A model generated the notes under the pieces. The model was not told the origin of the DNA and did not search any database. It saw nothing but the letters and a program-made list of their open reading frames with translations. A program made the position numbers and the translations under genes. A stretch of DNA of 64,000 nt, from contig OY848921.1 of NCBI GenBank assembly GCA_963693285.1, positions 1,116,001 through 1,180,000 of the forward strand, written 5' to 3'. This stretch comes from Xestospongia muta. Its lineage: Eukaryota; Porifera; Demospongiae; Haplosclerida; Petrosiidae. Of this stretch, positions 46,201 through 60,700 are shown one piece after another (positions within the stretch are counted from its first letter, which is position 1; every line of letters starts with the position of its first letter).

Positions 46201-49200
46201 CCAATATGAGTGGATGCATGTGAGAACTGGAGAGAGTGTAAGCAATGATTCCCAACTAACATTGAGTCTAACGTCACTTTATCTGTTTGGAGATTACAAA
46301 TGTATTGTATCTAATGCAGCAGGAAATGACAGTGACACAGCATTATTGAATGGTAGGAACAAATATGATAATTTAAAATAAATTTGATTTTTCTTTAGGT
46401 ATATTATCAGTGAATATATTACCATCAGCTAAAGTGAATGTTCTTGACTTTGGTGACTCCATCAACTTGACTTGCAGTATCAATGAAGGCATTAATCCTG
46501 ACATAGTATTTTACACATGGAAATTTAATGGCAATATTATGAATCACACATTACCATTTATCAACATAAACTACAATCATTATAGCTCAACTAATCAAGG
46601 AGGAGAATATCAATGCTTTGTATATAACAGTGACTCATCTGCTAGTGGAATTTCTCCTAAAGTCGTTGTGGCATTTGCTCCAGTATTAGTCAATGAACCA
46701 ATGTCTGTTAAAGCTGTTGTCAATGATACTGTTTACTTTAGTTGTACTGCATTTGGTTATCCAACTCCTACAATCCAGTGGAGACGTATTAATAATACAG
46801 AGGATGTATTATCATTGGAGGACATAGATGATATATTTGTTGATCTACCACTAAATTCCTACAACATCTCTTATAGTGGATATGTTAATGAGACATCAAC
46901 TCTGAAGATATATCCTGTTGATTATCAAGACTTTGGATACTACATCTGTATAGCAACACTATCCTCATCTGACATTGTAGTTGTATCAAACTGTTGTTCT
47001 TCAAATGATTCTTTTAATTCTACCTTAAAAGATTACAATGCCATATCTAACATAGCTACTCTGACAGGTACAGTTAAAGATGGTTTATATGATTCTGTAT
47101 AACTGTTCTTCTTTCTTTAGTTTCTCCGGAAGGAAGTGTAACTATAACTCCAGATAAAATTGATGCTTCATTTGGTGATGATGTTTCTTTCAATTGTACA
47201 AGTCTTGGAGGTCCTGACAATCAATATGAGTGGAAACATGTGAGAACTGGAGAGAGTCTAGGAAATGATACCAGACTAACATTAAGTGTAACATTACTCG
47301 ATGTCTTTGGAGAATACAAATGTATTGTATCTAATGCAGCTGGAAATGACAGTGACACAGCATTATTGAATGGTAAGAAGTTGTCTAACAAATTAAATTG
47401 ATTTCTTAATTTAGGTACACTATCAGTGAACATACTCCCAGCTAAAGTGAATGTACTTCATTTTGGTGACTTATTAAATTTAACTTGTATTGTTTTTGGT
47501 AACAGAAGTGACCTTGGACTTATACAATATTTGTGGACAGTCAATGGTAAATTAATTAATGTATCATCTCCAGTTCTTACGATAGACTATTTAACTCTTG
47601 AGTCAATCAATCAACATGGAGTTTATAAATGTACCGCATTTGGAATTGATGGAGTAAGCATTGGAGAGTCTAGTAGTACACTAGTTGCATATGCTCCGCA
47701 TTTGACAACACAACCATCATCACTTTCTATCAGTATAAACAATACTGTCTCATTTAGTTGTACTGTATTTGGTTATCCAATTCCTACAATTCAATGGAAA
47801 CGTGTTAGTAGTACAGAAGGCATATCAACATTAGAGGACATAAATGACTTTTCTATTAATTTACCATTAAATGCTTACAACAACTCTATCAGTGGTAGTA
47901 TTAATGAGACATCAACTTTAAGAATTGATCCATTTGATTATGAAGACTATGGATATTATATCTGTATAGCAAGACTTTTCTCATCTGATTTATCAAACTG
48001 TTGCCCTCCTAATACCTTCAATATATCAACACAGTACAATGCTATATCTAGTATTGCAACTTTGACAGGTACAGCTAAAATGTGTTATGTTTTTATATAC
48101 AACTGTTCTTCTTTCCTCTAGTTTCTCCAGAAGGAAGTGTAACTGTAACCCCAGATAGAATTGATGCTTCATTTGGTGATGATGTTTCTTTCAACTGTAC
48201 AAGTTTCGGAGGTCCCGATAACCAATATGAGTGGATGCATGTGAGAACTGGAGAGAGTGTGAGCAATGATTCCCAACTAACATTGAGTCTAACGTCACTT
48301 GATCTGTTTGGAGATTACAAATGTATTGTATCTAATGCAGCAGGAAATGACAGTGACACAGCATTATTGAATGGTAGGAACAAGTATGGTAATTTAAAAT
48401 AATTTGATTTTTCTTTAGGTATTTTATCAGTAAATATACTTCCATCAGCTGTAGTGAATGTTGTCAACTTTGGTGACTCCATCAACTTGACTTGCACTAT
48501 TGATGAAGGCATTAATCCTGACATGGTATTTTACACATGGAAATTCAATGGCAATATTATGAATCACACATTACCATTTATCAACATAAACTATGATCAT
48601 TATAGCTCAACTAATCAAGGAGGAGAATATCAATGTTTTGTATATAACAGTGACTCATCTGCTAGTAGAATTTCTCCTAAAGTCATTGTGGCATTTGCTC
48701 CAGTATTAGTCAATGAACCAATGTCTGTTAAAGCTGTTGTCAATGATACTGTTGACTTTAGTTGTACTGCATTTGGTTATCCAACTCCTACAATCCAGTG
48801 GAGACGTATTAATAATACAGAGGATGTATTATCATTGGAGGACATAGATGATTTATCTGTTGATCTACCACTAAATTTCTACAACATTTCTTATAGTGGA
48901 TATGTTAATGAGACATCAACTCTGAGGATATATCCTGTTGATTATCAAGACTTTGGATACTACATCTGTATTGCAACACTATCCTCATCTAGCATCATAT
49001 TTGTATCAGACTGCTGTTCTTCAAATGATTCTTCTAATTCCACAATAAAAGATTACAATACCATATCTAATGTAGCAACTCTGACAGGTACAGATAGAGA
49101 TGATTTTGTATTATTCTGTATAACTGTTTTTCTCTCCCACAGTTTCTCCAGAAGGAAGTGTAACTATAACTCCAGATAAAATTGATGCTTCATTTGGTGA

Positions 49201-52200
49201 TGATGTTTCTTTCAATTGTACAAGTTTCGGAGGTCCTGACAATCAATATGAGTGGAAACATGTAAGAACTGGAGAGAGTCTAGGATATGATACCAGACTA
49301 ACATTAAGTGTAACATTACTCGATGTCTTTGGAGAATACAAATGTATTGTATCTAATGCAGCAGGAAATGACAGTGACACAGCATTATTGAATGGTAAAA
49401 AGTTGTCTAACAATTTAAATTGATTTCTTAATTTAGGTACACTATCAGTGAACATACTCCCAGCTAAAGTGAATGTACTTCATTTTGGTGACTTATTGAA
49501 TTTAACTTGTATTGTTTTTGGTAACAGAAGTGACCTTGGACTTATACAATATTTGTGGACAGTCAATGGTAAATTAATTAATGTATCATCTCCAGTTCTT
49601 AGGATAGACTATTTAACTCTTGAGTCAATCAATCAACATGGAGTTTATAAATGTACCGCATTTGGAATTGATGGAGTAAGCATTGGAGAGTCTAGTAGTA
49701 CACTAGTTGCATATGCTCCACATTTGACAACACAACCATCATCACTTTCTATCAGTATAAACAATACTGTCTCATTTAGTTGTACTGCATTTGGTTATCC
49801 AATTCCTACAATTCAATGGAAACGTGTTAGTAGTACAGAAGGCATATCAACAATAGAGGACATAAATGACTTTTCTATTAATTTACCACTAAATGCTTAC
49901 AACAACTCTATCAGTGGTAGTATTAATGAGACATCAACTTTAAGAATTGATCCAGTTGATTATGAAGACTATGGATATTATATCTGTATAGCAAGACTTT
50001 CCTCATCTGATTTATCAAACTGTTGCCCTCCTAATACCTTCAATATATCAACACAGTACAATGCTATATCTAATATTGCAACGTTGACAGGTACAGTCAA
50101 GATATGTTATGTTTTTATATAAACTGTTATTCTTTCCTCCAGTTTCTCCAGAAGGAAGTATAACCATAACCCCAGATAGAATTGATGCTTCATTTGGTGA
50201 TGATGTTTCTTTCAATTGTACAAGTTTCGGAGGTCCCAATAACCAATATGAGTGGACGCATGCAAGAACTGGAGAGAGTGTAAGCAATGATTCCCAACTA
50301 ACATTGAGTCTAACGTCACTTGATCTGTTTGGAGAATACAAATGTATTGTATCTAATGCAGCAGGAAATGACAGTGACACAGCATTATTGAATGGTAGGA
50401 ACAAGTATGATAATTTAAAATAAATTTGATTTTTCTTTAGGTATATTATCAGTGAATATATTACCATCAGCTAAAGTGAATGTTCTTGACTTTGGTGACT
50501 CCATCAACTTGACTTGCAGTATCAATGAAGGCATTAATCCTGACATGGTATTTTACACATGGACACTTAATGGAAAAATTATGAATCACACATTACCATT
50601 TATCAACATAAACTACGATCATTATAGCTCAACTAATCAAGGAGGAGAATATCAATGTTTTGTATATAACAGTGACTCATCTGCTAGTAGAATTTCTCCT
50701 AAAGTCGTTGTGGCATTTGCTCCAGTATTAGTCAATGAACCAATGTCTGTTAAAGCTATTGTCAATGATACTGTTGACTTTAGTTGTACTGCATTTGGTT
50801 ATCCAACTCCTACAATCCAGTGGAGACGTATTAATAATACAGAGGATGTATCATCATTGGAGGACATAGATGATTTATCTGTTGATCTACCACTAAATTC
50901 CTACAACATTTCTTATAGTGGATATGTTAATGAGACATCAACTCTAATGATATATCCTGTTGATTATCAAGACTTTGGATACTACATCTGTATAGCAACA
51001 CTATCCTCATCTGACATTGTAGTTGTATCAGATTGTTGTTCCTCAAATGATTCTACTAATTCCACAATAAAAGATTACAATGCCATATCTAACATAGCTA
51101 CTCTGACAGGTACAGAGAGAGATGGTTTATATGATTCTGTATAACTGTTCTTCTTTCTATAGTTTCTCCAGAAGGAAGTGTAACTATAACTCCAGATAAA
51201 ATTGATGCTTCATTTGGTGATGATGTTTCTTTCGTTTGTACAAGTTTCGGAGGTCCTGACAATCAATATGAGTGGAAGCATGTAAGAACTGGAGAGAGTC
51301 TAGGAAATGATACCAGACTAACATTAAGTGTAACATTACTCGATGTCTTTGGAGAATACAAATGTATTGTATCTAATGCAGCAGGAAATGACAGTGACAC
51401 AGCATTATTGAATGGTAAGAACTTGTCTAACAAATTAAATTGATTTCTTAATTTAGGTACACTATCAGTGAACATACTCCCAGCTAAAGTGAATGTACTT
51501 CATTTTGGTGACTTATTGAATTTAACTTGTATTGTTTTTGGTAACAGAAGTGACCTTGGACTTATACAATATTTGTGGACAGTCAATGGTAAATTAATTA
51601 ATGTATCATCTCCAGTTCTTAGGATAGACTATTTAACTCTTGAGTCAATCAATCAACATGGAGTTTATAAATGTACCGCATTTGGAATTGATGGAGTAAG
51701 CATTGGAGAGTCTAGTAGTACACTAGTTGCATATGCTCCACATTTGACAAGACAACCATCATCACTTTCTATCAGTATAAACAATACTGTCTCATTTAGT
51801 TGTACTGCATTTGGTTATCCAATTCCTACAATTCAATGGAAACGTGTTAGTAGTACAGAAGGCATATCAACATTAGAGGACATAAATGACTTTTCTATTA
51901 ATTTACCACTTAATGCTTACAACAACTCTATCAGTGGTAGTATTAATGAGACATCAACTTTAAGAATTGATCCTGTTGATTATGAAGACTATGGATATTA
52001 TATCTGTATAGCAAGACTATCCTCATCTGAATTATCAAACTGTTGCCCTCCTAATACCTTCAATATATCAACACAGTACAATGCTATATCTAATATTGCA
52101 ACGTTGACAGGTACAGCCAAGATATGTTATCTTTTTATATAAACTGTTCTTCTTTCTTCCAGTTTCTCCAGAAGGAAGTGTAACCATAACCCCAGATAGA

Positions 52201-55200
52201 ATTGATGCTTCATTTGGTGATGATGTTTCTTTCAATTGTACAAGTTTCGGAGGTCCCAATAACCAATATGAGTGGACGCATGTGAGAACTGGAGAGAGTG
52301 TAAGCAATGATTCCCAACTAACATTGATAACATCACTTGATCTGTTTGGAGAATACAAATGTATTGTATCTAATGCAGCAGGAAATGACAGTGACACAGC
52401 ATTATTGAATGGTAGGAACAAGTATGATAATTTAAAATAAATTTGATTTTTCTTTAGGTATATTATCAGTGAATATATTACCATCAGCTAAAGTGAATGT
52501 TCTTGACTTTGGTGACTCCATCAACTTGACTTGCAGTATCAATGAAGGCATTAATCCTGACATGGTATTTTACACATGGACACTTAATGGAAAAATTATG
52601 AATCACACGTTACCATTTATCAACATAAACTATGATCATTATAGCTCAACTAATCAAGGAGGAGAATATCAATGTTTTGTATATAACAGTGACTTATCTG
52701 CTAGTAGAATTTCTTCTAAAGTCATTGTGGCATTTGCTCCAGTATTAGTCAATGAACCAATGTCTGTTAAAGCTGTTGTCAATGATACTGTTGACTTTAG
52801 TTGTACTGCATTTGGTTATCCAACTCCTATAATCCAGTGGAGACGTATTAATAATACAGAGGATGTATCATCATTGGAGGACATAGATGATTTATCTGTT
52901 GATCTACCACTAAATTTCTACAACATCTCTTATAGTGGATATGTTAATGAGACATCAACTCTAATGATATATCCTGTTGATTATCAAGACTTTGGATACT
53001 ACATCTGTATAGCAACACTATCCTCATCTGACATCATATTTGTATCAGACTGCTGTTCCTCAAATGATTCTACTAATTCCACAATAAAAGATTACAATGC
53101 CATATCTAACATAGCAACTCTGACAGGTACAGATAGAGATGATTTTGTATGATTCTGTATAACTGTTCTTCTTTCTTCAGTTTCTCCAGAAGGAAGTGTA
53201 ACTATAACTCCAGATAAAATTGATGCTTCATATGGTGATGATATTTCTTTCATTTGTACAAGTCTTGGAGGTCCTGACAATCAATATGAGTGGAAACATG
53301 TGAGATCTGGAGAGAGTCTAGGAAATGATACCAGACTAACATTAAGTGTAACATTACTCGATGTCTTTGGAGAATACAAATGTATTGTATCTAATGCAGC
53401 AGGAAATGACAGTGACACAGCATTATTGAATGGTAAGAACTTGTCTAACAATTTAAATTGATTTCTTAATTTAGGTACACTATCAGTGAACATACTCCCA
53501 GCTAAAGTGAATGTACTTCATTTTGGTGACTTATTGAATTTAACTTGTATTGTTTTTGGTAACAGGAGTGACTTTGGACTTATACAATATTTGTGGACAG
53601 TCAATGATAAATTAAGTAATATATCATCTCCAATTCTTACGATAGACTATTTAACTCTTGAGTCAATCAATCAACATGGAGTTTATAAATGTACCGCATT
53701 TGGAATTGATGGAGTAAGCATTGGAGAGTCTAGTAGTACACTAGTTGCATATGCTCCACATTTGACAAGACAACCATCATCACTTTCTATCAGTATAAAC
53801 AATACTGTCTCATTTAGTTGTACTGCATTTGGTTATCCAATTCCTACAATTCAATGGAAACGTGTTAGTAGTACAGAAGGCATATCAACATTAGAGGACA
53901 TAAATGACTTTTCTATTAATTTACCATTAAATGCTTACAACAACTCTATCAGTGGTAGTATTAATGAGACATCAACTTTAAGAATTGATCCATTTGATTA
54001 TGAAGACTATGGATATTATATCTGTATAGCAAGACTTTCCTCATCTGATTTATCAAACTGTTGCCCTCCTAACACCTTCAATATATCAACACAGTACAAT
54101 GCTATATCTAGTATTGCAACTTTGACAGGTACAGCCAAGATATGTTATGTTTTTATATACAACTGTTCTTCTTTCCTCCAGTTTCTCCAGAAGGAAGTGT
54201 AACCATAACCCCAGATAGAATTGATGCTTCATTTGGTGATGATGTTTCTTTCAATTGTACAAGTTTCGGAGGTCCCAATAACCAATATGAGTGGACGCAT
54301 GTAAGAACTGGAGAGAGTGTAAGCAATGATTCCCAACTAACATTGAGTCTAACGTCACTTGATCTGTTTGGAGAATACAAATGTATTGTATCTAATGCAG
54401 CAGGAAATGACAGTGACACAGCATTATTGAATGGTAAGAAGTTGTCTAACAAATTAAATTGATTTCTTAATTTAGGTACACTATCAGTGAACATACTCCC
54501 AGCTAAAGTGAATGTACTTCATTTTGGTGACTTATTAAATTTAACTTGTATTGTTTTTGGTAACAGAAGTGACCTTGGACTTATACAATATTTGTGGACA
54601 GTCAATGGTAAATTAACTAATGTATCATCTCCAGTTCTTACGATAGACTATTTAACTCTTGAGTCAATCAATCAACATGGAGTTTATAAATGTACCGCAT
54701 TTGGAATTGATGGAGTAAGCATTGGAGAGTCTAGTAGTACACTAGTTGCATATGCTCCACATTTGACAAGACAACCATCATCACTTTCTATCAGTATAAA
54801 CAATACTGTCTCATTTAGTTGTACTGCATTTGGTTATCCAATTCCTACAATTCAATGGAAACGTGTTAGTAGTACAGAAGGCATATCAACATTAGAGGAC
54901 ATAAATGACTTTTCTATTAATTTACCACTAAATGCTTACAACAACTCTATCAGTGGTAGTATTAATGAGACATCAACTTTAAGAATTGATCCTGTTCAAC
55001 ATAAAGACTTCGGATATTACATTTGTATAGCAAAACTGTCTTCAACTGACATCTTGTTTGTAGCAGATTGTTGCTCTTCAAATAACTCCTCTAATTCTAC
55101 AACAAGGGAATACAATGTTCTATCTAGTTTTGCAACTCTGACAGGTATAGATGAGAAGTTTGTATAATTTTGTATGACTTCCTCATTCCTACAGTTTCTC

Positions 55201-57737
55201 CAGAAGGAAGTGTAACCATCACTCCAGATAGAATTGATGCTTCATTTGGTGACAATGTTTCTTTCAATTGTACAAGTCTTGCAGGCCCTGATAACCAATA
55301 TCAGTGGAGGTACACAAGATCAGGAGAGACTGTTGGAAATGATTCTGTCCTCCTTTTGACGTTTGTTAACATCACTGTTGGTGGTGCTTATGAATGCATA
55401 ATATCAAACATAGCTGGATATGGAAAGCAATCTGCCATTCTTAATAGTGAGCTGTTTTATCATTCATACACTTTTAGAGAGCATATATCAATGTTTTCTA
55501 TCTTTAATTTTTGTTGATGATCATTTATTTTATATTTATTATTACAGTTGCTCCATTAATTGATGTTCATCCAATTGATATGAACGTCACTTACGGTAGT
55601 GTTGTTGTGTTGACGTGTGTAGCTTCAGGTATTCCAGCTCCGTCAATTTCTTGGACTAGCACTAGTAATACAGTAGAAGGTGGAAGTGGAAGTGGAAGTG
55701 GTGACAACAACTTGATGTTGTCACCATATGAGACTGTGTTATCTTATGGTGTTGTACAAAGTGAACTTACTCTTTTGGATGTAATGTTAAGTGACATTGG
55801 ACAATATAAATGTATAGCTACTAGTTCAGTATCCACATACAAACCTGCTGTCAGTGATGAAGCATCGTTAAATGTAATTGGTAAGTGATAGATTTTGACA
55901 CCACTACACTGTTCCTTTTCTTTTTCTTGTATAGTTCCTCCCATTTTGATATCTGGTCTTCAAGACATCACCAAAAATTCTTCTGAAACTCTCACAATGA
56001 GATGCATATTCTCTGGGTTTCCTAGACCAGAGGTGACCTGGTATCAAAACCTGACAAATTTTGAATCAACTGAGATAATTACTGTTAATGAACGAATTGA
56101 TATTAACACCTCTGTTTATGCACTGCCTTTGAACAATCAAGGACAATATTCTATCATATCACAACTCACAATTTTCAATCTTGTTGGAAGTGATGAAGGT
56201 TATTATGAATGTTCTGGTAAGGAGAGTATATTTGGGACAACAAATTCAAGCAAGTCCTTTTTGACAATTCAAAGTACGTGCACTAAATTAAATTTCTTTT
56301 AATTGTTTTATCTCTTTAATAGTACCTCCTACTATTGCTTCTTCCTCAAATTATATAACAGTGGCAGAGGGGAACAAAGTGGTTCTCTCTTTCAATATAT
56401 CTGGAGCAAAACCATCTGTCATTCCAGATCAAGTTATGTGGTCATTCACAAATTTAGCCGGTCAACATTATGACATTAATATCAATGAACGATACAACTT
56501 TTCAAACGATAAGAGTAAACTTATATTAACAGATTCCCATAGAACAGACCGAGGTAACTACAGTATCATCGTCAACCACAATACTGGTCAGTATATTTCA
56601 TCAATTAAACTCTTTATTAAAGGTAAGATATAGAACATAATATTGTTATCTCTATTTCTAAATGAAATACAAAGCCTATAAAATTTTCTTTGACTTGTTT
56701 CTGTTTATTATCTTGTCTTTCTCCAGTGTCTCCTGAAATTATTCAAGCTCCACAATCACTGACTGTTAATGTTACTAATACAGCTCAATTCAACTGCACT
56801 GTGCTTAGTTATCCAGCTCTTAATTATTTGCAGTGGTACTTTCTTGATACTAACAGATTGTTAAACAATGATGATGGACTAATTGTTATCATGCACAGCA
56901 GTGAAATCAATGCAACTGATGGGACAGTTATCTTGTCTTCTGTGCTGAAGATTGTTAGAATAACTTTATCTGATGCTGGAAAATATCAATGTCGTGCTGG
57001 AGTCCCAAACTTTCCTCCTGTTAATGTAACTGCCACTTTAACTGTTCAATGTGAGTTTCTGTTATTAATTTTCTTACTTTTACTTATACTTTTGCAGCTC
57101 CTCCAATTGTTCAAGCCACATCCAATAATGTTATTGGTATCATTACCCGACAAATTACCCTTAAGTTTAACATCACTGGGGATACCCCTCTCGTTACACC
57201 TAGCAACATCCATTGGCAATTTAATGGGACAGATCTAGTTGGAGGAGACATGATAGTCTTCTCCGATGACCGTTTCTCTGTAACTCTCAGCAACTTGTCC
57301 TTATCAGATGAAGGTTTCTATACAATTACCGCTAGTAATCCAGCTGGTAGTGACATGGACAGTTTGTTTCTTGATGTAGAAGGTAAGAGATTACTGCTGG
57401 TTATTCTCACTTTCTTCTCTATTCTTTTACAGTGCCTCCTATTTTAATTGAGGGACCTGCTGACAGATTAGCAGTTAATGGTACAAATGTTGAATTTCAT
57501 TGTTTAGCTCAAGCTGAGCCAGTCCACAATATCCAGTGGTTATTCAACAATGGAGGAGAGCCTCTAGTTAACAGTAAGAAGTACCGTCTATCTGATAGGG
57601 ACAGCAGGCTAGTTGTGATCAATGTGATGTTGAATGATACGGGTACATATACCTGTATTACAACCAATGTACATGGAATGGCTAATTCAACTGCAACTTT
57701 GCAAGTACAAGGTAATGGTTGCATTGAACTCCTGTAA

Positions 57738-57776
<39 letters not shown>

Positions 57777-60700
57777 AGTTCCACCTCAAGTTTCAACAGA
57801 TTTTAATGATGTTAATGTCACTGCTGGGACTACTATAATCTTCACTTGTAATGCTACAGGTTTTCCAGCACCTGATATTTCTTGGTATAAAAATGGAAAC
57901 TACCTTACGGAAGAACAAGAACTTGGAGCAGGGAGTGTTACAATATCAAGCTATTTTGTTGGTAATCTGATTACTGTATCACAATTGATACTTCAAGGAC
58001 TAGATCTTTCTGATAATGGAGTTTATGGATGTAAAGGAAACAACACTTTAGCTGAGGAATTGAACGATACTTCTGAAGTGTTCAAATTGAGTGTCCATAG
58101 TACGTTTTATCTTTATGCATGTGTGCTTAATTTAACTGCTAATTCTTATGTCATGTGACAGTCATCAGTCCATCCATGTATACCATGTGATAACCACATG
58201 TATGTTTCCTTATATACAGCACCTCCTGACTTACTACAAGGTTTTAATATGACAGTATACAATATATCCAATAAACTTCAGCTTTTCTGCATCTTTTTAA
58301 GTATTCCAGTTTCACAAATCAGATGGTACCGACGAACTGTTTCATCATCAGTCGTTGAAACTCTCATGGAAGGGAACAGAACCACTATTCTAACATCTGA
58401 CGACAGTTACTTCTTCTCTTCTGGGAGTGGATCTGGTTCAAATGAAGACAACAAAATAGATCTCAATCAACTCATAAAAGAATTTGAAATGGTGTCCACA
58501 TTACCTATAGCAGCCTCTGTCCTCGAGATTGAAGATTTAAAATATGCTGACGAAGGCAATTACTCTTGTGCAGCTTCCAATAATATCAGTAATGTCATCA
58601 ACTCAACTGATAGTAATACAGCCTATGTGATAGTACAACGTAAGTAGAGTTTGGACTACTATACTTGTTTGGGTAGTCAGTCTAAAGAGCTTTACATTCT
58701 CTAAGGTTTTTCCTTTTTGTCGTCAATTTCTTACATTTTTTTGAAAAAAGTAATTTGGTATGGGTAACTGTAAGTGTGATAATAAGGTACATTCCTTTGA
58801 CATTTGAGGAGTAATTCCCAATTTCTCACAAATTGTTGACTTAATAAGTAAACTACCAAATACTTGAAACAGTAAACAACTATAGTATGTGTGTTACTTG
58901 TTGTTTAGGGTCTCCTGTTGTCCGAGCCGTCTTGACTTCTCCTGTCATTGGTGTGTTTGGTAAATCTATCACTCTGCAGTTTAACATCACCAAGGATAAT
59001 CCTCTGGTTATCCCTGACAACATCCAATGGCAATTCAATGGGACAGATCTAGTTGGAGGAGATAGAGTAGTCTTCTCCGAAAACCGGTTCTCTGTGACTC
59101 TCAACCAATTGTCCCTATCAGATGAAGGTATCTATACAGTTACAGCTAGTAACCCAGCTGGTAGTGACACAGACAGTTTGTTCCTTGATGTTGAAGGTAC
59201 AATGATTTACTATCAGTATCTTTCATCATCTTTCTCCAATCTTTCTTGCAGTTTCTCCAATTGTTCTTAGAAGTACTCCACACATTGACACTTTACAAGG
59301 ACGTAATGCTACGTTTGTATGTCATGTTGACTCAGAACCTACACATATAACAAAATGGTACTTTAATGGACGCTCAATCATAACTAGCTCTAAGTATATT
59401 ATCACTGGTAATGGTACTAACTATGGGACATTGACTATAACTAATACCATTTACTCTGATGCTGGTAACTACACATGTACTGCATTGAATGTACATGGAA
59501 TGACAAATGCAACGGGCACACTAGCAGTTCAAGGTTAGTAAAGAATGATTACAAACCATTTATTAATGCATTAAAATACAATGATTAATAAAGTTATGTA
59601 AAGATATATTTTAAGTCAATATAATTAATAGCTAATGAGTACTAAATAAACAACAAGTTAATTTTGGTATTTCTCTATGAACATCACCATAACAGTCTTA
59701 AATCATTCCCACCTTCCTTGTGGTTTATTTCAGCTGTCAATGTTCTTACAAGTTATATTTCTGTTTCTAGTCCCTCCAAGTATTATACAATCCCCACAAT
59801 CCACTCGTACTGAAGTTGCTGGCATATCTATCAATTATATCTGTAGTGCTTCTGGTTATCCTCCTCCAAACATCACATGGACTCATCCACATGGACTAAT
59901 GACAGGAGCTACCTCTCAAACTGTTAATGAAGCAGCTGCTCCACCCATTGTAACAAGTGTCTATACCCTAGTCTATCTGAATCTAAGCGATGTTGGAGAC
60001 TACAACTGCACAGCATCCAATTATCTTGTTGAAACTCATAGCAATACATCATCTATTGGACATCTTGCATTACAATGTACGATATCTCTTAACAAATTAC
60101 ATTTTATTTAACTCTTTCTTACACTTTTTTAGACCCAACTAATATCAGTATCACACCAACAATTTTAGTAAAAGCTTTCAATGAACAAGGAAGTTTTACA
60201 TGTCGTGGATTTGGGATTCCACATCCAACTCTCACATGGTATAAAAATAATGTTGCCATCACTTCTTCCTCTGCTCCTAAATTGAGATTGAGTGAAAGTA
60301 CTGGTACTGAACACGCTGTCTCAATCTTAACTTTGACGATATCAAATACTGCTAAGTCTGATGAAGCAAGCTATACATGTCGTGGAGTTAATAATATTAC
60401 TAATAATATTGGAGTCCCTGATCGAAGGACTGGACAATTCCTCATTGAATGTACTAATTTAACCCTTTGTTTTCTGACTGTCCATTTTTGAATTCATTTG
60501 ACCATCTATCTATCCATCCATCCATCTATCCGTCCATCCATCCATCCATCTATCATTAATTTGTTCATTTATTTAATATCTCATTTCAGCTCCACCAACA
60601 GTTCGTGCCATTAAAAGTGAAGTCATTGGTCTTCGTGGTAAAAGTATTGACCTTCAATTTGAGATCATAAATGCAGCACCTTTAGTCCTTCTTGAAGATA

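Noticed and set aside
45006..54494. Minus-strand frames such as MFTDSVPKLRNQF and MVIYSLIIYLKK in the Ig array
   Set aside because: They are shadows of the repeated Ig exons, crossing exon/intron borders. Plus-strand splice logic explains the same sequence.
43368..55446. Dscam-like array of mutually exclusive exons
   Set aside because: The modules are consecutive, phase 1-1 and joined by tiny introns, which fits constitutive tandem domains. No selector or docking sequences were recognised. Exon skipping remains possible.
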